Positions 16,442 to 23,787 of a stretch of 64,000 bases of DNA are shown piece by piece. The notes below the pieces were generated by a model. It had not been told where the DNA came from. It saw only the letters and a program-made list of their open reading frames with translations, and did no database searches. The stretch lies in contig NZ_BBUL01000091.1 of NCBI RefSeq assembly GCF_000953825.1, forward strand, positions 62,001-126,000. Reading direction: 5' to 3'. The stretch is from Cellvibrio sp. OA-2007. Lineage in GTDB: Bacteria; Pseudomonadota; Gammaproteobacteria; Pseudomonadales; Cellvibrionaceae. The first letter of the stretch is position 1, and each line of letters opens with the position of its first letter. A program made the translations under genes and the position numbers.

Positions 16442-19400
16442 ATGAAAACAAAAAATATATACGCTGGCATATGGATTTTTTTTGTTGCACTGGTGTGCGC
16501 GCCGCTCAACGCTAAAACCCTGAGCCAGGCATCACCCAGCGGCAATATTATCTTTTCTGTGAATGATGACACTGGAACACCCGTTTATTCGGTGAAGTAT
16601 CGCGGTAATGACATTATCAAACCGTCGCATTTGGGTTTGGAATTTAACAATATTGATGGCTTTGTACGCGATTTGAAAATTGCATCGCACACCAGCGCAT
16701 CGGCTGATTCAACCTGGGAGCAACCCTGGGGCGAGCAGCGGCTGATGCGCGATCATCACAATGAACTCCTGCTCACGTTTAGCGGAATTCACAACACTAA
16801 AAAAATAATGAATCTGCGCGTGCGGGTGTTTGATGATGGTGTAGGTTTTCGCTATGAGGTGCCCGAGCAAAAAGGTCTGACTAAAAAGTCAAATAGCGCG
16901 ATTGAAATCATCGACGAGAAAACCGAATTTGTTATTCCTGAGCCCACGCAAACTACGGCGTGGTGGATTCCCGGCCGCGGCTGGAATCGCTATGAGTATT
17001 TATATAATACAGCCGCGCTAACGAAGGTTGACCGCGCACACACGCCCTTCACGTTTAAATTGCCCTCGGGTGTGCATGTCAGTATTCACGAGGCGGCACT
17101 GACGGATTATGCCGCAATGGTATTGGATCAACAGCGCGACGGTGTATTAAAGGCCGATCTCACGCCTTGGTCAGATGGCATTAAAGTCAAAACCCAACTT
17201 GGGTTTACATCATCATGGCGCACCATTCAAATTGCCGATAATGCAGCGGGCTTAATTAATTCCAGTTTAATTTTAAATTTAAATGAGCCGAATAAACTGG
17301 GCGATGTCAGTTGGGTAAAACCGGGTAAATATATTGGCATCTGGTGGGGCATGCACCTGAATAAAAATACCTGGGGTTCGGGGCCAAAACACGGTGCCAC
17401 TACCGAAAATACCAAAGCCTATATAGATTTTGCTGCGCAATACGGATTTGATGGTGTATTAGTCGAAGGCTGGAATGAAGGTTGGGATGGCGACTGGTTT
17501 TATAACGGCGATGTATTTAGCTTTACCAAACCCTATAAGGATTTTGATATAGCCGACATCACTCGTTATGGGTTGAGTAAAGGTGTGCGCTTGATCGGGC
17601 ATCACGAAACTTCCGGCGCAGTGACCAACTATAAAAACCAAATGAGTGATGCCTATGACTTGTATAAAAAATACGGCGTCACACAAATCAAAACCGGTTA
17701 TGTCGCCGATGGCGGTAAAGCAAAGCGTATCGACGAAAACGGCATAGCACGCAACGAATGGCACGATGGCCAATTTATGGTGGGCGAGTATTTGCGCTCG
17801 GTCACCGAGGCAGCAAAACGACACATCAGCATTAATACTCACGAGCCGATTAAAGACACAGGTTTGCGCCGCACTTATCCCAACTGGATTGCGCGCGAAG
17901 GTGCACGCGGTCAGGAATATAACGCGTGGGGCTCGCCGCCCAATTCGCCTGAGCATACGGTGATGTTGCCCTACACCCGTTTGTTGGCTGGCCCTATGGA
18001 TTACACGCCGGGTATTTTTAATCTCGCACCCTATGGGCTGGATGCAGAAAACCGTGTGCAATCTACCCTTGCAAAAGAGCTGGCGCTCTACGTGATTATT
18101 TACAGTCCCATCCAAATGGCGGCGGATTTAATTGAAAATTATCTGCAGCCCGATGGCAAAACAATTAAGCCCGCCTTTCAATTTATTCTCGATGTACCTA
18201 CCGATTGGGAAACGTCAAAGGCGCTTGCCGGTGAGGTAGGGGACTACACGGTAATCGCGCGCAAAGAGCGTAATGGGCAGGATTGGTATCTAGGGGCAAT
18301 TACCGATGAACATGCGCGTGATATTTCAGTTTCACTCGATTTTCTCGATGAAAATAAACAATACGAAGCGCAAATTTATCGCGATGGCGCCAAAGCCGAA
18401 TGGAAAACTAATCCTTACGATATGGTCATTGAAAAGAAAATTGTTACGGCCAAAGACGTGCTGAATTTTAAGTTGGGCACCAGCGGCGGTGTTGCGATTC
18501 GGTTTAAAGCACTGCCACAACAAGGTAAGCCTGTCGTCTACCAAATTTTTACGCGCCTTTACGGCAACACCAATAAGACCAATAAACCCTGGGGTACGAT
18601 TGAAGAAAATGGTGTGGGGAAATTTAATGATATTAATGAAACTGCACTCAAATCGATTAAAGCCTTGGGTGTGACCCATGTGTGGTATACCGGTGTGCCA
18701 CACCATGCGGTGATTCGTGATTACACTGCCTATGGCATCAGCAATGACGACCCGGATGTTGTAAAAGGTCGCGCTGGTTCGCCCTATGCGGTGAAAGATT
18801 ATTACAACGTAAATCCCGACCTTGCGGTTGACCCCGCCAAACGCCTGCAAGAATTTGAAGACTTAATTGCGCGCACTCATGCGCAGGGCATGAAAGTTAT
18901 TATCGATATAGTGCCCAATCATATCGCGCGTGCGTACCACTCATTGAGTAAACCTGCCGGCGTTACAGATTTCGGTGCGCTTGATGACACAACAGTTGAA
19001 TATGCGCGCGATAATAATTTCTATTATGTGGTCGGTGAAAACTTTAAAGTCCCGGAAGCACAAAACAACTATCGTCCATTAGGCGGTGAATCGCATCCAC
19101 TTAGCGATGGGAAATTTGCAGAAAACCCTGCCAAGTGGACTGGCAATGGTTCACGCCTTGCTCAGCCGAAATTTGATGACTGGTATGAAACAGTAAAAAT
19201 TAATTACGGCGTACGCCCGGATGGCAGTAAAGATTTTCCTGAATTACCTGCAGGCTACGCACAAAAAAGCGTGCAGGAACATTATCGGTTCTGGAAAGGG
19301 AAATCCGTTCCAAATTCCTGGATTAAATTCCGCCAGATCGCCGAGTATTGGTTAAGTAAAGGCGTTGATGGTTTCCGTTACGATATGGCGGAAATGGTGC

Positions 19401-20293
19401 CGGTGGAATTCTGGAGTTATTTAAACTCAGCGATCAAACAACAAAATCCCGATGCGTTTTTGTTGGCAGAGGTCTACAACCCGCAGGAATACCGCAATTA
19501 TATTCGTCTGGGAAAAATGGATTATCTGTACGATAAAGTAGAAATGTACGATAGCTTAAAAGCGATTATGCAAGGTAAAGCCGGTACCGATGTGATCGCT
19601 AAGGTGCAAGCGGGCATGAGCGATATTGAAGAGCATATGTTGCATTTTTTGGAAAACCACGACGAACAGCGCATCGCCAGCCCGGAGTTTGCAGGCAGTG
19701 CGGAAAAAGCCAAACCGGCGATGGTGGTCTCTGCGTTAATCAGTCGCTCACCTACCATGTTGTATTTCGGTCAGGAGGTGGGTGAAGCGGGGGCGTTGAA
19801 TTCCGGTTTTGGCAGTGCATCGCGCACCACCATTTTTGATTATGCCGGTGTACCTGCACACCAACGCTTTATGAATGCCGGAAAATTTGATGCGGGCCAA
19901 TCAACAGCAGAAGAAAAATCCCTATTGGCATTTTATCGTCAGCTGTTAACGCTCTCTGCTACTGAATCGGGTTTTAACGGTGAATATCGCGAACTGCATT
20001 CATTCAATCTTGCGCAAGCGAAAGGCTACGATGAAAAAGTATTTTCTTTTGCCCGTTGGGATTCAGAACAGAAATGGTTGGTGGTGAGCAATTTCAGTGC
20101 AACAGAAGCAAGAAAGTTTAATTTGCAACTAACACCAGAGTTGGTGAATGTGTGGAATCTTTCTGGTAAGTCGCGATTACATTCGCGATTGGATAAGGAC
20201 AAGACCTACGAATTGAGTGTGAATGATAAGCATGCTCATGTTGCAATACAGTTGGCTCCGTTGGAATCAGTGGTGTTGCTATTACAAAAGTAA
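16442..20293 (+). CDS. GH97-GH13 fusion: alpha-glucosidase plus alpha-amylase-type domain
   Basis: 1283 residues with a signal peptide ending near LNAKT (about 25). Residues about 27-690 are a full GH97 (SusB-like) unit: an N-terminal sandwich, EFVIPEPTQTTAWWIPGRG, a catalytic barrel with LVEGWNEGW (E342), NTHEPI (E468) and GQEYNAWG (E492). The Glu set is that of inverting alpha-glucosidases. Residues about 696-1283 are a complete GH13 unit: PVVYQIFTRLYG, DIVPNHIAR (822-830), GVDGFRYDMAE with D981, LLAEVYNP with E1010, and ENHDEQR with D1074, plus a C-terminal sandwich. Both catalytic sets look intact. The fusion should cut and trim dextrins in the periplasm in one polypeptide, equivalent to SusA plus SusB. 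Confidence 0.9.
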   Translation: MKTKNIYAGIWIFFVALVCAPLNAKTLSQASPSGNIIFSVNDDTGTPVYSVKYRGNDIIKPSHLGLEFNNIDGFVRDLKIASHTSASADSTWEQPWGEQRLMRDHHNELLLTFSGIHNTKKIMNLRVRVFDDGVGFRYEVPEQKGLTKKSNSAIEIIDEKTEFVIPEPTQTTAWWIPGRGWNRYEYLYNTAALTKVDRAHTPFTFKLPSGVHVSIHEAALTDYAAMVLDQQRDGVLKADLTPWSDGIKVKTQLGFTSSWRTIQIADNAAGLINSSLILNLNEPNKLGDVSWVKPGKYIGIWWGMHLNKNTWGSGPKHGATTENTKAYIDFAAQYGFDGVLVEGWNEGWDGDWFYNGDVFSFTKPYKDFDIADITRYGLSKGVRLIGHHETSGAVTNYKNQMSDAYDLYKKYGVTQIKTGYVADGGKAKRIDENGIARNEWHDGQFMVGEYLRSVTEAAKRHISINTHEPIKDTGLRRTYPNWIAREGARGQEYNAWGSPPNSPEHTVMLPYTRLLAGPMDYTPGIFNLAPYGLDAENRVQSTLAKELALYVIIYSPIQMAADLIENYLQPDGKTIKPAFQFILDVPTDWETSKALAGEVGDYTVIARKERNGQDWYLGAITDEHARDISVSLDFLDENKQYEAQIYRDGAKAEWKTNPYDMVIEKKIVTAKDVLNFKLGTSGGVAIRFKALPQQGKPVVYQIFTRLYGNTNKTNKPWGTIEENGVGKFNDINETALKSIKALGVTHVWYTGVPHHAVIRDYTAYGISNDDPDVVKGRAGSPYAVKDYYNVNPDLAVDPAKRLQEFEDLIARTHAQGMKVIIDIVPNHIARAYHSLSKPAGVTDFGALDDTTVEYARDNNFYYVVGENFKVPEAQNNYRPLGGESHPLSDGKFAENPAKWTGNGSRLAQPKFDDWYETVKINYGVRPDGSKDFPELPAGYAQKSVQEHYRFWKGKSVPNSWIKFRQIAEYWLSKGVDGFRYDMAEMVPVEFWSYLNSAIKQQNPDAFLLAEVYNPQEYRNYIRLGKMDYLYDKVEMYDSLKAIMQGKAGTDVIAKVQAGMSDIEEHMLHFLENHDEQRIASPEFAGSAEKAKPAMVVSALISRSPTMLYFGQEVGEAGALNSGFGSASRTTIFDYAGVPAHQRFMNAGKFDAGQSTAEEKSLLAFYRQLLTLSATESGFNGEYRELHSFNLAQAKGYDEKVFSFARWDSEQKWLVVSNFSATEARKFNLQLTPELVNVWNLSGKSRLHSRLDKDKTYELSVNDKHAHVAIQLAPLESVVLLLQK

Positions 20294-20347
20294 ATACCGT
20301 CACGGCAAGTAATTATTCAATACATTAATAATTGTAAAGAGGATTGC

Positions 20348-20361
20348 TGAATACGTATGTA
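20348..20361. promoter_or_regulatory. LacI-type operator 7 (TGAATACGTATGTA)
   Basis: The only operator upstream of the acyltransferase gene. It ends 5 bp before a candidate -35 box. Confidence 0.75.
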
Positions 20362-20366
20362 GTGAG

Positions 20367-20395
20367 TTGGTTGCGGAAAATTTCATGGTTATTCT
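20367..20395 (+). promoter_or_regulatory. Candidate sigma70 promoter of the acyltransferase operon
   Basis: TTGGTT (20367-20372) and TATTCT (20390-20395) are 17 bp apart, about 40 bp before the start codon. Confidence 0.45.
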
Positions 20396-20432
20396 GTGTG
20401 CATAACAGTGAATAACTTAATTAGGATGTTGT

Positions 20433-21581
20433 ATGCAACCGGCTCACTTTTCAGCGATCAATCTTGATCCTGCCCGCTATATTCATTCATTAACCCCGTT
20501 GCGCGGTCTTGCAGCACTTTGGGTTGTTCTCTTTCATATTGATGTCAGTCTTTATTATCGTGACCTTGGTGCATTATTGCCTCGCGCCAGCACGGGTATA
20601 TTTTCACAGGGTTACCTGTGGGTTGATTTTTTCTTTTTGCTCAGCGGTTTTATTATTGCACACGTCTACGGCGAACGGCTTCAGTCCAGTAATAAGTCTC
20701 ATGCTATTAAAGAATATTTATGGGCAAGGTTTGCACGTATTTATCCCCTGCATGTGTTTACGCTTGCGTTGTTGGTTGTTGTTGCGCCATTGGTGGCCTA
20801 TTTTTTTCCTGCAGTCATAGATGGTAGTTGGAAAACGTATTTTGCCTGGAGTGCAATTCCCTCCCATTTGCTATTTACGAATGCAATGAACCAGCATGAG
20901 TATCTTTCCTGGAACATTGTGTCTTGGTCGATTGGTGCAGAGTGGTGGACATATCTTGCTGCGCTTGGGGCGATAATCGGTTTGTGGCGAAAGTCACTGC
21001 TGATTGTTGTAATCGGCATGTTGTTGTCTTTTATTTGTTTGACCGGATTGGTGTATTGGTTGCCAGAGAAAAAATTAGACATTACGTTTAATTATGGTTT
21101 TTGGCGCTGCTTGTTTGAATTTATTGTTGGGTTAGGAATTTACCAGTTTTATCTGCGCCATTACGGTCGGTTTTGGCTAAAGCGAGACAGTATTTTTGCG
21201 GTACTATTGGTGGGAATTGCGGCAATATTTCATTTTAAATGGGCTGACTTGATTGTTATTCCGATATTTTCACTCTTGATATTGTCTGCTGCTTATAATC
21301 AAGGCGTTTTTTTTACGATACTGCAAAAACCCTTTTTGCAGTATCTCGGCACTATTTCTTATTCAATCTATTTAATTCACGGACTGTGGTTTTTTGTTTT
21401 CTGGTTTAGCTTCCCCTTTATTAAAGAGTCCTATGAATTGGCGCAATTGCCACTATTAGCAAAGTGTGGCTATGTGTTGGTTTTTGTTGCTGCCACTCTG
21501 GTTTCTGCTCATTTTTCTTATCGTTATATAGAGGTTCCTGGCCGGCGTTGGTTTAGGCCTCAATCCTTTACTTCTGTATAA
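20433..21581 (+). CDS. Acyltransferase 3 family membrane protein (OafA/YrhL-like)
   Basis: 382 residues with about ten hydrophobic helices. The family signature is clear: LTPLRGLAALWVVLFHID (about 22-39) with the catalytic-type His, WVDFFFLLSGFIIAHVY (about 68-84) and RFARIYPLHVFTL (about 105-117). These integral inner-membrane enzymes transfer acetyl or other acyl groups onto sugars or lipids in the envelope. Its placement under a regulon operator and 49 bp ahead of a periplasmic neopullulanase makes it a candidate member of the maltodextrin regulon, which is unusual. Its acceptor is unknown. Confidence 0.85.
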   Translation: MQPAHFSAINLDPARYIHSLTPLRGLAALWVVLFHIDVSLYYRDLGALLPRASTGIFSQGYLWVDFFFLLSGFIIAHVYGERLQSSNKSHAIKEYLWARFARIYPLHVFTLALLVVVAPLVAYFFPAVIDGSWKTYFAWSAIPSHLLFTNAMNQHEYLSWNIVSWSIGAEWWTYLAALGAIIGLWRKSLLIVVIGMLLSFICLTGLVYWLPEKKLDITFNYGFWRCLFEFIVGLGIYQFYLRHYGRFWLKRDSIFAVLLVGIAAIFHFKWADLIVIPIFSLLILSAAYNQGVFFTILQKPFLQYLGTISYSIYLIHGLWFFVFWFSFPFIKESYELAQLPLLAKCGYVLVFVAATLVSAHFSYRYIEVPGRRWFRPQSFTSV

Positions 21582-21630
21582 GTTACACGGAATTTTTAAA
21601 AATCAATAAGTATTATCTATGGGAGAGTGT

Positions 21631-23475
21631 ATGAAACTGGCAATAACATTATTCATGTTGTTTTGTTCTGTGGGATCGGTGGCTGCCAATTATAAAGTTG
21701 ATCATCTTGAGCCTATGCATTGGTGGGTGGGCATGAATAACCCTCAGTTGCAATTATTGCTGCACGGGAAAAATATCGCCGAACTTGAACCAGAAGTAAA
21801 TTATGACGGCGTATCCTTGCTGGGGGTAGAGCGCACCTCTAATTCCAATTATCTATTTGTTAATTTACAAATTTCACCGGCTGCGAAAGCTGGAGAGCTA
21901 TCAATTCGGTTGATGAAAAACGGTACTCCAGAATTGACGTTGCCTTATCGGTTGGAAAGTCGTTTGGCTGGTTCCGCATTGCGCAGTAGTTTTTCGGCGA
22001 AAGATGCGGTGTATTTGATTACGCCGGATCGCTTTGTCAATGGTGATATTCGCAACGACTCACACGCGGAAATGCTTGAGCACGCAAATAGGATGAACCC
22101 GGTTGGGCGCCACGGCGGTGATATAAAAGGAGTGACAACCGCGTTGAAATACATTGCTGATATGGGTTTTACCATGCTTTGGCCTACACCGCTCATTGAA
22201 AATAATCAGTCTGAATATTCTTATCATGGTTATTCCCCAACAAACTTATACCGGATTGATCCTCGCTTTGGCAGTAATGAGGATTATAGAAAATTGGTTG
22301 CCGCTGCGAATAAACAGGGTATAGGTGTTATCCAGGATATAGTGCTTAATCACATCGGTGATGGGCACTGGTGGATGAAGGATTTACCCGCGAATGATTG
22401 GTTGAATCATCAGACGGGTTTTGTGCCAACAAATAACCAACACACCACAGTGCTGGATATCCATGCTGCCCCCGAAGACCTAAAAATGTTTACTGACGGT
22501 TGGTTTGTAGAATCCATGCCCGATATGAATCAGCGCAATCCTCTGCTGGCAAATTATCTGGTTCAAAATACGATTTGGTGGATTGAATACGCTAATTTGT
22601 CTGGCATCCGTGAAGATACTTATGCGTATTCGGATAAAGCGTTCCTTTCTCGTTGGGTTAAAGCAGTTTTGGATGAGTATCCGAATTTCAACATCGTTGG
22701 GGAAGAAATGAATTCCAATCCGCATATTCTTGCTTATTGGCAAAGAGGTGCTTCTAATCGCGACGGGTATAAATCCAATTTGCCCAGCTTGATGGACTTT
22801 CCGGTTGTGTTTTTGATGCCTGAAGTGCTAAACGCGGAAGAAAGCAGCTCCAGTGGTTTAATCAAACTCTATGAAATGATTGCCAACGATTTTGTCTATG
22901 CTGATGCCATGAGTTTGATGGTGTTTCCTGATAATCATGATATGTCCAGAATCTATTCGTTATTACATGAAAATCTGAATTTGTGGAAAACCTCCATATT
23001 ATTTACTGCTACAACACGTGGCATTCCCCAAATTTATTATGGTACTGAAGTGCTTGCTACCAGCCCAATTGTGCGCGATGACGGTTTATTGCGGTCAGAT
23101 TTTCCTGGTGGTTGGGGTGGTGATAAAGTAAATGCGTTCACAGGAAAAGGATTAACTATGCAGCAACGGGAGGCGCAATCATATTTAAAGAAACTATTGC
23201 AGTGGCGAAAGACGAGTCTGGCCGTCGAAAAAGGAAAGCTGGTTCATTACATTCCAGCCGGAGGTCATTATGTCTACTTTCGCCAACATAAGGATGAGAT
23301 GTTGATGGTAGTGTTGAACAAAAACAAACAACCTTCGCATTTGGCTCTGTCACGCTTTAAATCTATGTTAAATCACAGGACTTCAGGTGTTGATATTATT
23401 TCGGGTAAAAGAATAACCTTGGATGAGTCATTGATTCTTTCCCCTCTTCAGTCGATTGCGATTTCATTTAAGTAA
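21631..23475 (+). CDS. Periplasmic GH13 neopullulanase/cyclomaltodextrinase-like enzyme 2
   Basis: 614 residues from the ATG at 21631, which has GGGAGA just upstream; an in-frame ATG at 21619 lies within that site. A signal peptide ends near VAANY (about 20). Domain order and motifs match the enzyme at 14526-16394: HLEPMHWWVGMNNPQLQLLLHG, IQDIVLNHIG, SGIREDTYAYSD, NIVGEEMNSN, FPDNHDMSR, and a closing sandwich. The two are diverged paralogues rather than a recent duplication. Base composition is somewhat more A+T rich here, so independent acquisition is possible. It should act on maltodextrins or pullulan in the periplasm, co-transcribed with the acyltransferase. Confidence 0.9.
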   Translation: MKLAITLFMLFCSVGSVAANYKVDHLEPMHWWVGMNNPQLQLLLHGKNIAELEPEVNYDGVSLLGVERTSNSNYLFVNLQISPAAKAGELSIRLMKNGTPELTLPYRLESRLAGSALRSSFSAKDAVYLITPDRFVNGDIRNDSHAEMLEHANRMNPVGRHGGDIKGVTTALKYIADMGFTMLWPTPLIENNQSEYSYHGYSPTNLYRIDPRFGSNEDYRKLVAAANKQGIGVIQDIVLNHIGDGHWWMKDLPANDWLNHQTGFVPTNNQHTTVLDIHAAPEDLKMFTDGWFVESMPDMNQRNPLLANYLVQNTIWWIEYANLSGIREDTYAYSDKAFLSRWVKAVLDEYPNFNIVGEEMNSNPHILAYWQRGASNRDGYKSNLPSLMDFPVVFLMPEVLNAEESSSSGLIKLYEMIANDFVYADAMSLMVFPDNHDMSRIYSLLHENLNLWKTSILFTATTRGIPQIYYGTEVLATSPIVRDDGLLRSDFPGGWGGDKVNAFTGKGLTMQQREAQSYLKKLLQWRKTSLAVEKGKLVHYIPAGGHYVYFRQHKDEMLMVVLNKNKQPSHLALSRFKSMLNHRTSGVDIISGKRITLDESLILSPLQSIAISFK

Positions 23476-23484
23476 ATGTTCTCC

Positions 23485-23512
23485 ATACAGGTAATGGCTT
23501 CATTACCTGTAT
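23485..23512 (+). terminator. Hairpin after neopullulanase 2
   Basis: An 11-bp perfect stem ATACAGGTAAT / ATTACCTGTAT with a 6-nt loop starts 9 bp after the stop codon. No T-run follows, so it may protect the mRNA end rather than terminate. Confidence 0.45.
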
Positions 23513-23599
23513 CATCATCCTTCTGCACTACTCGGATATCTTTGTGATTTTTGGTTCTTCTGAATTTTTGTAAAAGTGTTACTTTTATTCCACTTTCGT

Positions 23600-23633
23600 C
23601 CCTTTGCATACGTATGCAAAGGGGCTTTTTTTT
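23600..23633 (+). terminator. Terminator whose stem contains a LacI-type operator
   Basis: Positions 23600-23623 are a perfect 24-bp palindrome (CCCTTTGCAT, ACGT, ATGCAAAGGG) followed by GC and eight T. As RNA it gives a 10-bp stem with a 4-nt loop and a U-run. The middle 14 bp are the consensus operator. Confidence 0.7.
23605..23618. promoter_or_regulatory. LacI-type operator 8 (TGCATACGTATGCA)
   Basis: A perfect consensus palindrome within the terminator stem. Its centre is 41 bp upstream of operator 9. Confidence 0.85.
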
Positions 23634-23645
23634 AACCTGAGTTTT

Positions 23646-23659
23646 TGCATACGTATGTA
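23646..23659. promoter_or_regulatory. LacI-type operator 9 (TGCATACGTATGTA)
   Basis: The proximal operator of the pullulanase-TonB receptor 2 operon, ending 2 bp before a candidate -35 box. Confidence 0.8.
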
Positions 23660-23661
23660 AA

Positions 23662-23690
23662 TTGCGGATGATTTTTTGCACTCATAGACT
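23662..23690 (+). promoter_or_regulatory. Candidate sigma70 promoter of the pullulanase operon
   Basis: TTGCGG (23662-23667) and TAGACT (23685-23690) with a 17-bp spacer, about 100 bp before the start codon. Confidence 0.45.
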
Positions 23691-23787
23691 AGACTCACAG
23701 GTGTCCATTTATTTTTTATTGGTTTTCCAATCTCATCTTTTTAGCGCAATTTTCATTTCAAAAATAATTAACCGGGGGATAAATCCA

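Noticed and set aside
17459-18115. 218-codon minus-strand frame inside the GH97-GH13 gene
   Set aside because: It is antisense to a strongly conserved catalytic region and codes for a sequence with no domain. It is a shadow of the GC-biased codons.
14526-23475. The two neopullulanase-like genes as a recent tandem duplication
   Set aside because: They share architecture and motifs but differ throughout, with no long stretch of near-identical DNA, so any duplication is old or they were acquired separately.
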